64,000 nt of DNA, taken from assembly GCA_039545355.1 (NCBI GenBank), contig BCJJ01000013.1:589013-653012 (forward strand), read 5' to 3'. Positions 1 to 12,449 of this stretch are shown one piece after another. The DNA is from Trichosporon coremiiforme. Its lineage: Eukaryota > Basidiomycota > Tremellomycetes > Trichosporonales > Trichosporonaceae. The translations under genes were made by a program, and so were the position numbers. The notes under the pieces are model-generated. The model did no database searches and was not told the origin of the DNA. It worked only from the letters and a program-made list of their open reading frames with translations. The first letter of the stretch is position 1. Every line of letters begins with the position of its first letter.

Positions 1-3000
1 ACGCTTGATAAAGTTGACAGTAGGAAACGACGCAGAAGCGACACCAGAGGACTCTTGAGATCCGGTCGACTTGGAGCGGTCACCAGAGTCCAAGGTCGAC
101 AGCTTGGAAGCGGAGTCGCCCGACTTGCTGCCAGACTTGCTTGACCCTGACTTGCTCGAGCTCGACTTGCTAGACTTGCTGGACTTGCCGGATTTGGAGG
201 AGCGCTTGGATTTTGAGGACGACTTGCTGTTGCGGCTCGACGCCATCGATGAACCAATGCTGGGAGTTCCGCCAAGGAGGCGTTTCGAAGAACCCGGAAT
301 GTAGTTGTGGTCACCAAGAGCCGTGGGGCGCACGACTTGGCCGTCTTCCAAGATGCCCATGTTGCAGGTGAAGTAGAACTTGGTTCCCTTGTTAACTTCA
401 GACTCGGCTCGCAGTTGACCAGCCAACTGTTCGACAATGCGGGCGACCACAGCAAGACCCAAACCAACACCACCCTCCTTGCGATCTTCAGCTCCTTCCA
501 TCGTGATGAACATCGACTCGAGCTTGCCAGGCGGGATACCACAGCCGGTGTCACTGATGACGAGTTCCACAGAGACGACACCGGGTTCACCGGGAACATG
601 AGAAGCCATGGGCTCCGTGCCGGGCTCAATGCGACAACTGATGTCGATGTAGCCATCCTTCGTGTACTTGACGGCATTAGCCGCCAGGTTGGAGATAAGC
701 GTCCTGATCTTGCGAGAATCTCCAATTACCATACGGGGCAGCGCCTCGTCTACGGTGACGGTGAAGTCGATGCCACGACGCTTCGATTCGGTCTCGTACA
801 AGCGCACAGTGTCGGTGATGGTCTGCTTCAAGTCAAAGGGGTCGCTGAAGGCGGTTTCGTTTCCAGTTTCGATACGAGTGAGGTCGAGCAAATCATGGAC
901 GTGGAAGAGCAGCGCACGGGAGGCTTGGTGACTGTTCTCCAGCATCCGCCGAGTGTCGGAGTCAATGTTGCCCGCCATTGCGAGCTCCAGGGTGTTGATG
1001 ATTTGACTGAGGGGCGTTCGCACGGCGTGGCTAGTGTTGGACAGCAAGATAGCGGTGAGCTGGTTGGACACCATGGTGTTCTGACGCTCGCGCCAGACTT
1101 GGATGAACTTTCCGTAGACGATGGAAAGTACGCCAGCGGCGTCCATTTGGTCATCCGTCCAGAGTCGGGATCGGCCGGTGACGTTCTCCGTCCAAAGCTT
1201 GAAGCTTGCACGAGGTTCAAGAACGGCGCTCGCAACCTGCGTAGGGTCGCGGTAGGGCTTACCAGCCCACTTGATGGTGTACACCTCACCCTTGCGGAAG
1301 AATACAATGAAGTCCTGGCCTGCCTCCGTCGTCAACGGGATGTAAAGCATACCCGCGATAGTGTCGGTACCGCGTGGGAGTACCAAGTCCGGGAAATCTT
1401 TCTGAATGTTGAACGAGGACTTGATCTCTGTAAACTTGGCGATGCGAAGGTACTCAGCAATAGCCAACATGGCGTGACCCTGCTCGCTCTGGCCCAGAAG
1501 CTTGCAGCCATCGTTGATGACCAAGAGACCAGCATCGGCGTCAAACACTGTGAGCAGTGCGTCGGCATTAGACACCAAATAGGACCCGCTCGACGAACTG
1601 GCAGAAGACTCGGGGCCATCAGAACTCTGGTTGCCGCGGCGTTTACTCTTCTTGGACTTCGCACTGGGGCCGGGGGCATTAGCAGCGCCATGAATCATGG
1701 AGCGCATGTTGAGGCGGTGCGCGTACGTGAGACGTTCGATGTTACGCGAGATCTGGTCCGACATGAGACTGAAGATCTGTCGCAACGGGAACGAAACGCG
1801 GCTGCCGTGATGACCGTAAGAGTGACAGGCAATCAGACCCCAGAGCTTGCCGAATGCCATAATGGAGATGGACATCGACGATCGCACCTCCATGTTGGCG
1901 AGATCTAGAGTCAGTAAGGATGCATACCTCACACGCGCGAAGTCACTCACACTTAAGATGGATCGGAGACATGGCACGCAGGTAACAGAAAGTCATGTCC
2001 AGAGGGTACTCCAAGTCGGACTTGTCCCTCAGGACAAGGCGGGAGGTTTTGTGAGCACGGTCGTATAAGAACCGCACTTTGTTGATCTTGTAAAGCTCGC
2101 GAGCTTGAGGTGGGATGTCGCTGGCGGGGAACCTGAGACCCTTCCAAAGGTCGGTTGTCCTTCCCCAGTCGACCAGCTCGCTCACGACCTCTCCGTTGTA
2201 ATCCTCATCGAACTTGTAGAAAAGAACTCGGTGGAAGCGACAAAGGTCCTTCACTACTCCTACCACGATGTTGAGGAAGTGCTCCAAATCTTGAGCGCTT
2301 CCCAGCTGGTCGTTGACCTGATTGAGAACGGAAAACACGTCGAGAGCGTCCGTTACACTGCTGGCTCCAGTGCGGCGACGGGAGGAACGGCCGCCACGTC
2401 CTCGTCTGTTTCCTCTTCCTGCGCTCTGGACCGACGAACCGCTTTCGCTATTGGTATGCCAAAGGTCGCGGAGCTGGCGCTGAACACCGATGCCGCGGAG
2501 GGGCTTGGCGTGGTTCGTGGTCGACGCAAGGATACGCTCTAAGGGGACATCCTCGTTCTTACCCTCAATCCCCATGGGGAGGTCCTGGCAATCATCGTCC
2601 ACGGGGGAGAAGATACTAGAAACGCTGTCCGACTGCACAGTGGTCGGGACAGTGCTTTCTGTTTCGATCCCAGAGCTTCCCCTGCGAATACCCCCACCAA
2701 AGTGCTCGTCACTGCTAGGCGAAGTCGTCGGCGCTGTAGTGGGACGGATGCTGCCGGAGGAGTTGGTGGAGGAGAGCTGAGCCAGACGCGAGTTAGGGGT
2801 CGGGAAGTCAGACGTCATGCCCACACCCTTGGCGGGTCGGGTCAGAGGGTTGAAGACGTCGGTCTCCAGCTCAAACTCCAGAATGATGAGGTCTGGGGGA
2901 GGTAGAGGGTTTCCATTTTCATCGCGGCGGTTCCACTGAGGCTGTCTCGGCCGGTGTGCGGCAACCCAGCAAGTCCACTCAGTGCGCCAGGTCGAGCTCT

Positions 3001-5031
3001 GAGTGCTACGGGAGCCAGTGGCGCTCACGCTATCGCCCAGGACGGTGGGGTCGTCTGGAGTGTCGGTCTCAGAGTAACCCGAGAGACGGAAAATCTGCGG
3101 CCCCTCGTTGGCATGCTTAGCCTCACCGTCAGATTCGATGGCATCCCCAAGACCCTCGATAGTGTCTTGAAGGATGTCTGCCTGGCGTGGTGGCAAAGCC
3201 TCAGTGAAGCAATCAAGGCTGAAGAGGTACTTCGGGCTAAGGCCTAGAATCTCGGTCGAGTTCTTACATCAGCAACCGCGAGCATTCGTTGACTTACCTC
3301 CGAAACTTGTCGAACCAACAGGTTCCCAGACTCATAGTCCCACTCTAGCACCATCAGAACTCCAAAGCTCTGGATTGCACCAGGAGTGGTGATCGGCTCA
3401 TCTTCACAGCGAACAATTTCACCCTCACGTCCAGTGACAACGTGGTGGCCGTCTTCACGCTGCACATGCTGGAAGCGGAAGGTGACGACCGGCTCTGGCG
3501 AACCAAGATCCGAGCTGGTGGCAAGAGCACTGTCCAGCCTGGAACCACTGCCAGTTCCTGTTCCAGTTCCAGTACCTGTGGTACCGGTGTTGGTACCCGT
3601 GTTGGTGCGAGAGCCAACAGTTGTTGAATTGTCAGATCTCCGCTGATCGCTGCTGGGCGAAGTGTGGATGGATTCCGCCTTCGAATGCGCCTGGCCCTCA
3701 TTCCAGCGCTCAGCTTTGGGTGCATAGATGTGGAAATCCTCCTGAGATGAAGAACAAGTCTCCGCCTGGGGTATCTCGCTGTCGGATACAGGCGAAGTGG
3801 AAGGAGATGCCTCGTTGGGGTCGGATATTTGTACCGTGCGCGCTTGCTCATTGATGAAGTCGAGGACAGAGTGTTCCTTCTGTTCCCGCATCGCTTGCGC
3901 CTGAGCTGCCCTATTGCGAGTACTTCTTGATGGTGTCGAGCCCGAAGCCGACTGGTCTTGGCGAATGATGGTGGGGCCAAGGTTGGTCGAGTTGGGAATC
4001 ATGGTGCTAGCTATCCGAGAAACAGCGGAGTGCGGGGCCTGCGACTGTTGCAGGGTGCTGCGGCCCGACCTCCCAGAGTTGTCATTACTACTGGGGCTCG
4101 GTACCTGCACTGCGCCGTCGAGTCGGATAATGTCCATGAAGTCGTTGACAAGAGAAGGAAGGCCTTCCTCGTTGGGCTCAAGACGGGTCACGGGTGACTT
4201 GGAGCCGTCTGTGTCTGCCGCATCCAAAACTCCTGAACCAACCTCTTCGATGGTTTGTGGCTGAAGTGGCGGCTCTGCAGGGTTCCCTGTGCTACTTGGC
4301 GCAGGGGTCACAGGGAGATCGGAAGACGACATGGTAGTGGCCGAAGTCTTACTGGGTGCTGAGACCGAGGGCACAGACAGGAGCTCCGACGTTGGCAGGC
4401 TCAGTTCGTTCGAATCCTTCGATCCCCGTCCAGCGCTGGATGATGACGCTTGCACTATGCTAGCGTCACCACTGCTAGACGAAGCTACGGTCGGCAATCG
4501 AACTGCTGTGGGTCGGGCGGAGAAAGAAGGACGATTGAACTCTGGGAAGGCGGGTGGCGAGTCGGCTGAAACGTTCGGAAGACTGGAAGAGCCGCTGAAT
4601 GTAGGGGAGGGAAGTGAACCACGGCTTGAGCTCGACTTGGGGATGAAAGACATGCTTGTCATCGTCCTGTTGGGAGCGAGATCACCGCGATGCTGAAGCA
4701 TTTCGTGAATTGTGTCGTGAATGTTGTCGGAGGACGCCCGTTGCAGTCCGGATGGGCGTGGCGAAGGGGGAGGGTGGAAAATGGCGTCGGAGAGGCCAAG
4801 AGAGAGTGAGGGGCTTACGGGACTCGGCCGCAGGTGTTTAGCGTCCTCTCGCGCTTGTTGCGCTTGCTCGCGTTGATAAACAGAGCGGATGGGGAACACA
4901 TACGTATTGGCACCTGGCGGCGAACGGCCAGCTCCCGAAGAAGTTGACCCGGTGGACCCCACGCGCAGTCTTTGGCGCGATCCCTCGGCCTCGACGTCAG
5001 GCGGGGCACTATCACCAGACGGCCGAGACAT
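1..5031 (-). CDS. PHY1: Fungal phytochrome histidine kinase (3' end beyond window)
   Basis: Red/far-red photoreceptor of the hybrid histidine kinase type. Exons read 5031-3298, 3262-1951 and 1904-1. Introns are 35 and 46 bases, the second with a TACTGAC branch site. About 1650 residues are visible, with no stop before the left edge. Residues 1-520 are a Ser/Pro-rich disordered region, followed by the PAS region with the bilin-attachment motif RCEDEPI (Cys542). A GAF domain has PASDIP at about 957-962, and a PHY domain shows WAGKP and the tongue motif EPRASF. The H-box is SHAVRTPL (His1308). The ATPase domain has an N-box, DTGCGIPP and GVGLGLAVV. All residues needed for chromophore binding and autophosphorylation seem present. 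After the ATPase comes a Ser/Lys-rich linker (plus-strand bases about 110-240), so the receiver domain should lie outside the window. An in-frame ATG at 5070 would add 13 residues. The long plus-strand open frame at 307-1908 is its shadow. Confidence 0.95.
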
Positions 5032-8000
5032 GGTGATCCTGACTGGAGCCTGTCTCAAATTCACAGCCACCAGCTACGCAACTCAAAGAGTGCAAATGAT
5101 GGCCCAGCCAAGGTAGGACCTTGGAGTTCAACGCACTGAAGCTAAGAAACGATCGGTGAGGCCGGGCAGTTTCTGTGTTGAGGTGAGGAGATGTAAGGCG
5201 TAAACGCGACGCGCAGTTGCCACTCGACCTCCCTGTGGAGAGATAGCAGCTAGCCGTTGCTAAAGTCGAACAGCCGAGGGTAGCGGAAGACAAAGTCGGG
5301 GCGGTGATGGAGGCGACGCTGAAGCCGTTGCGGGTGTGGTTGGGAGGTAGAAAGATTTGATGAAGGAAAGAAGTAGACAGGAAAAGAAGTGGTGAGATGA
5401 GCGATGCGGAACTCGGAAGGCCCAATGCGCTCGAAGGTTGGTGGTAAGAGAAACGTAAGATGGCCAGACGTAGGACTGCAATGGGATGTAGGGCCGCGCG
5501 CCTGGTGGTGCACTGTCGGAAGTCGGCAGTCTTAGTGTGGACAAAGTTCTTTATTTCGTCGCCACCTGGACCGTAAAACTAGCGTCTGATCGATGGTCGG
5601 GAGGAGAGGCGAGGAAGCGTACGAGGTAGAAGTGGGTAAGATCGTTGGGTCAGAGGAGAAGGAGCACTGCATGCAAGAAGTGGAGGGGCTAGGGGTAAGG
5701 TAGGGAGGGAGGGCTGGCGGCGAAAGTGGATGAGAGGGGCCAGGCGCGGCGGCGGGATAGCAACAGGCGATTCTGCCTTAACTGGAGGAGTTGAGGGAGA
5801 CCTAGGAGTAGGTCACAGGCACGTCCTGTGATCCTTTGGAAATCTGGTGATATTACCAGCACGCCGGTAGGAACGCAGTACGCAGCAGGGTGACGGTGCT
5901 ATAGGAGACAACTTGGCTGCATGGGTGTTGCCTGCTGGGCCAACCACACGTAGGCAGGTTAGCCCAGGCAAGCAGCGCCAACCAGCCCGCACCGGGTCGG
6001 CCGTTGACGACTAACTCAGCTCCCGCACCGTCTGTGGAGGCTCGAGGACCAAGGCCGTGCAGGCCGTTCAATAAGGCCTTAGGCAAAGGGTCTCACACGA
6101 GATTGTGTCAGGCTGACTTCCCAGGATTTTGTGAAATAAAGCCAGCCCTGCAAGTCCTGAATGATTCGGCAGACCCGGTGACCTTTGTTGGCATTGAATG
6201 CCCAGTTCTACATATCCATGGAGGAGACGGTGAGCATCGACATGTTTCTTCCAATGTGTCTCGTAGACCCTATGCCTCGATGCCCAGCTCACGGATCTCG
6301 CAATGCAAAGATATCCAGACGATATGCAAATTGTTGCACAAATGGGATGCGAAGACCAAAGGCAAGATGGGCCAGGCGGCGACATAGTCGCATACTCTCC
6401 AGAGCGAGGGTTTCGCAGCCTCAACGCTCCCCAAGTATCCGCGGCTGACAGGAATGGTCAGGCAGATATTACGGGCACGGGTGGGGGAGCACGACGACAT
6501 GGCATTAGATCCAAGGCTCCATGAAATGCCGCAGGAGTCATGAGCTCCAAGGGATGGCGGTCGCCGGGTTAAGGTATGGCATTAGGCGCGGCGGCCGCGG
6601 AGTTGGATATTCTGTGATTCGACGTGTTGTCTAGTATTCCACCTATGCCCTACATGCTATAGTGTGTTAACGTCAGCCCCGGCGTGTACCATTATCAGGT
6701 TAGCTAACATGCAGGTGTCCTGTATGGCTCTCCTCTGGCCGTCTACCTCGAGTGCCTGGAACAGTCCGTGTTGCCAAACCCTGTCAACTTTTCCGCGGTA
6801 TGTGGCAACCTGGGCTCCTCCGACCCTTCCCTCTTCCCTTGCACCTTGAGTTATTCTCCTCTGCCATTCCGCCTGCAATTCCATCTGCACCCACCCCAGC
6901 AAGCGAAGCTCCATCACCAACGCGTGCATACGCGTGTACAGCCAGATAGGATCGATCCAGAATCCACTTCGGGTGAGTCTGTGACCTCATGGCCCGTCAA
7001 ATGACTCCGACATGTGCTTCTGCGCAGCGCGATGAGAGCGCACGCCATGCGCTTTTGTGAGAAAAGCAGCCCGGCTTCTGCGATCGTTTCCGCTTGCCCC
7101 AGGGCACAAACGCGCACGCACGCGACAGGGGAGGCTGTAATAAGCCTCTTCCTCAGGGATCCATTCGGGTGATGCCGAACTTTGGCTCTTATCCATGTGC
7201 TGTTATCACTTGTTTACAATGTCAACCCGCTGTCTGCGGATGCGTCGGGGTCCACCTTGACATCTAAGAGCGAGCGTATCCCTTGCTTCAGTTTGGGAAC
7301 GCTGACGAGGCGTCATATGTCGCTTCCTAACACGTGTCTACACATGCGGGGTTCCCTGTCGCAGAAAGAGGTGCAAAAGTGTAGATATCAGCCCTAATGT
7401 CCTGTCCCTCTTCATTAACCGCCTCTCCGATCAGGGTACGCTGTGATGAGCTATGATGCGCCTACCGCAGGTTTGGCAGCCGGTGTTGTCGTAAACGAAG
7501 GAGGGCACCTAGGGTGGTGAAGAGCTCAGACAGGAACAACGGGGTACGCCGGATACCGCGTTGATCAAGAGGCGGGTGGAATGGATCAGCGTGTCCGTGT
7601 AACGGGTGCATGCGGAGCGCCACTTCACCCTCTGTCGTCTCTCGTCAGCCTCAGTGCGAGACATTCATTGATCGCGCCACACTTTCTGGTGGCTTGCGGG
7701 TTGTGAATCATGGCTCGCGGCATCGGACCGAGACTGCTGCGGTGGGCAAGGGCTCCACCATGCCGACACCTTGCCGAGCGGAGAGCGTTGCATGTGCATA
7801 TAAGTTCTTTGCAGCGTGCCCTGCATAGCACACACCTCGCGCGGCTCGCTCTGCAGCCCCTGCACCAGCTCTCAACGGGTCACAACATTCCGGACCGGCA
7901 GCCCCGTATGGTCGTTGCTGGTGAGCATGGAGCGAGATGATTAAGGCACCATTTAGCTTTTCGACCCACTGCTAGCGGAGATCCTCTGTGTAAGCACTGC

Positions 8001-11000
8001 ACCGTCTGCGAATGAGATGTCCAGTCGAACACCTAACGCATAAATAATTACCTTGGGAACTTGACCTGATAAACTTTGCCCCCTCACAAATCCCAGCGCT
8101 CTCAGGTTGCAGGAGGTGACTGACCAGGTGAGAAGGGGCCGGCGGAAAGTTATTTGCATGTGCATAAACTATGTGTACTGGGTCCGAATAAGCCGAGCAT
8201 AGCCCGCACGGTATGGCCGTGCTGGTGTCGTTACAGCGCCGCATGCTTCGAAGCGACGTGATCCAGGTCCGGACCGGGCCGCGACAAGGACCAGAACGCG
8301 TCGAAACTCACCGGCTCGGTGTTGCTACCATCCATACACCGTTCCTCATCTTCGGCCAGGTGCTCGACGACATTGCCATGCTCATCGGGGAGCTGTTCGG
8401 TTCCACCGGTGGGATCGTCACTTATCAATCTGCGCATGTATCATGCTCACTCCGGACGTTACTCGGTTCATGCTTCTCGCCGTGGTCGGCTTGTTATCTA
8501 AAGCGAGATACACCTACGGGTATGCTTCAGTTATAGGATGGTAGTCACCGCCAAGGCTGATCCCGTTTGCGGGCCACTACCCGCCTCTCGAAACCTGGAG
8601 CAGCCAAGCAACGTCTGTACACATGCGGCTACAAACATGTCAGTGAGATCTGCGGTGGGCAAGCGAACGTAAGCGTAGGGTAGCCAAACTTTGCTCGACA
8701 GCGTGATGCTCAGCGGGAGCGCGGCCGCTGCAAACGCCCGTGCAGCCGGGCGTCTTTACCTCTACTCAGAGGATATTGTGGTAACGGCCATCCACATTTC
8801 AGGACACCCGCAATTCTTCCTGTACCTTGGTTGACCGTCAAACTCTGCCACAGTTCGTGCAGGTTGCAGTGCGAAGCCTGAACGACGTGGCAGAACAAAT
8901 CTGCACTCTGGTAGCCGCTAACCGTCATGGCAGTCAAATGCTTGTCACCTTCCCCTCAATTACTCAATCGGCTGCTCATTCTTGGCTCTTCCAGTCGCCG
9001 AAGCTTTGCACGCATGACAAACTGGCGGCTGGGACCGCACAACCAGTATTGCCGCGCCCATCGCCAGGAACCGGTTGATGATAAGCGCGCCATTGCCGCT
9101 TCCAAGGGGCGCTCCGTTGGTGTGGCTGCCATCGGATTATCAGCGGATACACGGAGAGCCATCGATGACCGCTCGAAACGTGGACGATGGTCGAACCACA
9201 CCACGAAGCTGGGACCTAGGCTGCTAGGCATTCTGCATGGTTTCCAGGACTTCAACGATGCCAAAAGGCCTGGGACCCGAACAGTACGGGAGCTGGGAGC
9301 TGCATCTCTCAAACCTATCATGACCTCGACTTTTGAGGCAAACAGTCGCTCTCGGAGCTGGTCGGCTTGCCCGGCAAAGAAACGGATCCAAGGGCCCGTC
9401 TGCGGCCGTAACGAGCGCACATCCGAGGATGCGATACGCGATACGTATCGAACAACCCTGCGCCTTAAGCCTCGCGGCGAGGGATCGCCAGGAAAACGCT
9501 TGAGTGTGCAATTGCTGGGCACTGGGGAGTGAATGAAGCCCGTTCTGAGAGCTAACGGATCGTTTGCAGTTGCACCATTTTCGAGATAATGGTACTGAAC
9601 ATCTGTGCTGTGCTTTGCCCGCTCTCCATGCACCTTATTCGGCTTGTCATGCTCACGACCGACTGCGCCGGGCAAGTTAGGGTGTTCGATTTTCCGGAGG
9701 GGCGTCAGGTTTTATATTAATCACATGCCTCGTCAGCGTTCCTCAAAAGCCCTAAGAACTCTGACGCAGCGGATGAACTGACAAACCCGTGTCAAGTGCA
9801 AATGACACCGGTCCACAAATCCCCGCTCGTGACAGGGGGTCCAGTTTGTTTGCTTGCGCCGCGAACCCCACAGAAATGGGTGCACAATCATGCTAAGTCG
9901 TCTCCTCATTATGCTCAAGGAACCGAGGTGCTAGTGCGGTAGCTGCTTGCGGCTCCTAGCAGCACACTAGGGGCAACCATTCGAGAGGCGCCATCGCTCC
10001 TGCACGCATGTGCGCGCGCCATCCGGAACCCAACACCGATGGCGTCAAACACGAACGCCGGGTCAAGCACTGCGTTGCCGCAGTCGGCCCGAGGTGGAGC
10101 TTGCATTTGCACATTGTAACAGCCAAGGCTAATAGTTTGGCGGGCTACCCCGCTACTGTGCGTGTCGACACGGATGGTCAGCTACAGCAGCGCTTCCGAT
10201 GAATTTCCGACTCGTAAATAACTGCACCTGGTCCCGGAGTTACTGGTGCGCAGAGGCAGAAAACTGAGAGTGGGGGCACCACGACCTCAGGCACCACAGT
10301 CTCTATGCAAGAGTGCTCAGACTAGCGCCAGCAGTGACGGACACTTCTCTTATACATCCGTTACAGTGTCCGTCCCGGCCCCCTGACACGGCACGACGGC
10401 ACGATTGGTTGCCGTGCGGGACAAACAACGCGCAACGTGCAGTGCGGAACTGATCACTGAAGACATTGACAACTGAACTTTGCAAACTCAATACAGCCAC
10501 CGGTGCAGGCCCTCGAGTCCTACAACCTGTATTTAATTACGATGCACGTTTTGACGAGCAGCTTTCAGGACAATCCAGGGTAAGATATCCGTGGGAGTGG
10601 CTAGGAAGTTTAGCGTATAAGACACGGTGGAAATGAAAAGGCAGCGCCAGAAGTGAGACTGATATTACATCGGCGGTGAGTCACCGACATTGCCCATGCT
10701 GCGTGGCGCCAGGCGTCGTACAGGAGACATAGGACTTGCAACAGAATGCAGGAGCTGCAGGGCAGCCGAGCAGCCAAGAAGGAGGCGCAGGGTAGCAGGC
10801 GGGCAGGCGGGCAGGCGGGCAGGGAGCTGAGCAGGGTAGGCGGCGAACTGCCCCGTTGGCAACATCTGGCCGGTGCATAACCAAACAAGGTTCACCGGCC
10901 AACTTCGCTCGCAAGGACAGGGTAGATTTCGCAGCGACACGTCCGGCGTTCAGGCGTCCAAGGAGGGACCTGCACAGCTGTTCTAGTGAGCTCAGTCAGA

Positions 11001-11079
11001 GCACGTACCCCCCACTTATCATTTCGCTCCCGGCCGCCTGTGCTCCGGCCGCTGGAAGGAAAACAGATCATCTACCGTC
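5032..11079. other. Gene-free stretch upstream of the phytochrome gene
   Basis: No gene recognised in 6 kb. The first 500 bases next to the phytochrome start are CT-rich on the coding strand, as expected for a fungal promoter or leader. Short open frames on both strands have no recognisable domain, start context or intron structure. Near 10801-10824 the plus strand has four GGG runs (see separate entry). An isolated CACGTG lies at about 7331. Confidence 0.6.
10801..10824 (+). repeat. Short GGCGGGCA-type tandem repeat, G-quadruplex motif
   Basis: Three copies of an 8-base unit (GGGCAGGC) give GGG runs at 10801, 10809, 10817 and 10822 with loops of 5, 5 and 2 bases. This satisfies the usual four-tract G-quadruplex pattern. 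It sits about 250 bases upstream of the tRNA-Ser gene. Whether it folds in the cell is not shown. Confidence 0.7.
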
Positions 11080-11190
11080 GGCGTTGTGGCGGAGTGGTTA
11101 ACGCGATTGACTCGAATCGCCTCACCAGAGCAAGAGGGGTTCAGAAATCAATTTCCTTCGGGAGCGCATGTTCGAATCATGTCAACGTCG
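11080..11190 (+). tRNA. tRNA-Ser(CGA) with intron
   Basis: Class II (long variable arm) serine tRNA. The acceptor stem GGCGTTG pairs with CAACGTC with one G-U pair, and the discriminator base is G. The D arm contains GTGGTTAA. The anticodon loop is CTCGAAA with anticodon CGA at 11113-11115. A 30-base intron lies after position 37 (about 11117-11146). The variable arm is a TCC/GGA stem, and the T arm GCATG-TTCGAAT-CATGT carries the B box. A T4 run at 11196-11199 is a fitting Pol III terminator. The layout matches the yeast intron-containing tRNA-Ser(CGA). Confidence 0.93.
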
Positions 11191-12449
11191 GTATCTTTTG
11201 CTTCTTTTGTGCATGGAGAAGTTGTAGAGAGGCGAGAAACTCACTTCCAAACGTCGAGGGGTGCGCAGGTTGAAGTGGACGATGTGTGGTGGAAAGTGGC
11301 ACTTCCGTGAAATTCTGACTTTGGGGTGAGACACTGGCTTTGGTCCAGATGCCCTGCTGGTCCTCCTGCTGCTATGTCCAGAGATCGTTCTGCAGTTGTG
11401 CCCACGCCCAGGAGAACCTGGAGTCTTTCAGTTCTAACCCATCAACACTTGGTCACGCTAGGGTCAGGTGCCGATGTGGATGCGTGCTGCCGCTTCGGCT
11501 TGAGTTTGAGTGGTCAGCTGGGCGCATTAGCCCACTCGTCCAATTCGTCCGATGCTCGTAGTCTACGCAGCAGGGTACGACGCGCGGCTTCTGCGTCGTC
11601 CGCCATTCGCTGGGACCTTGGTTTTCCTCCCTTAGAACGTTGGAGTGTAAAGGAGGTGGAAGACCCAAGAAGAGACGAAACGTAAGACGCCGCAGTACGT
11701 TGCACGCGTCGCATGGCCCATGTGCTGACCCTGTCCCCCTGCGTGTGCTGAGCGCACTTGCTCTTTCCGCACTTCCCACCCATAGACAATTGACGAGCGA
11801 ACGGTCATCACTCAGCCCAGGAACCTCTGACGTCAAGGCACCGAAGCCCGCGGGAAGGCCCCGCTTTATCACATCTTATCGTATTTGGTTCCGCTTCATG
11901 TCCTTCGCGTGGCTCCCTCGTGACACCTGCCCCGGCTCGGCGTTATCTCGATCAGCGTCTATGGCACTTCGCGTCTTCAAAGTTGGGTGGCAAAATTGCA
12001 GAGCCACAGAGAGCCAGAAAGAAGACCTGCGCGGTTGAAACGGACGATCGAGCCGACAGCCGATAAGATCTCACAGCCTAGGCCACTTGGAGGGCAAGCA
12101 CTGCAGAGTTGCAGAGCGCGTCACAGATCGCTGATCGCTGACTCGCGCGGGCCCGCAGAAGTCCGTGCAATGGCACAGTTGGTCAGAGACGCGATCCGGA
12201 GACTGCCTCCTATCTCACGGCGCTGCGGTCAGTAGATCACTTCCCAACAATCCCCTCAGTCTCAGCTGCTACCGTGTTTGTAAATTCGATGCAGAAAAAT
12301 CTATGTCCCATCCCGAGCTCGGAACAAAGTCCTTCTGTACCGCACCACTCTCGTACACAGACCCCGCAGAATAATCCGAGGCATGTTGGCACGAGTACAC
12401 CGCATACGAGTACTTGATGCCAGCACCCGACGGTACCACCAAAGACCAT
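11191..12449. other. Gene-free stretch between tRNA-Ser and RPS5
   Basis: No recognised gene in 1.26 kb. Open frames of up to about 130 codons occur on both strands but show no family features. The right part is presumably the 3' UTR of RPS5. Confidence 0.55.

Noticed and set aside
307..1908. 533-codon plus-strand open frame
   Set aside because: Antisense shadow of the phytochrome PHY and kinase exons, which carry the conserved motifs.
8956..9675. 239-codon minus-strand frame, with overlapping 201-codon plus frame
   Set aside because: No domain, no splice signals, both strands equally open, as in GC-rich random sequence.
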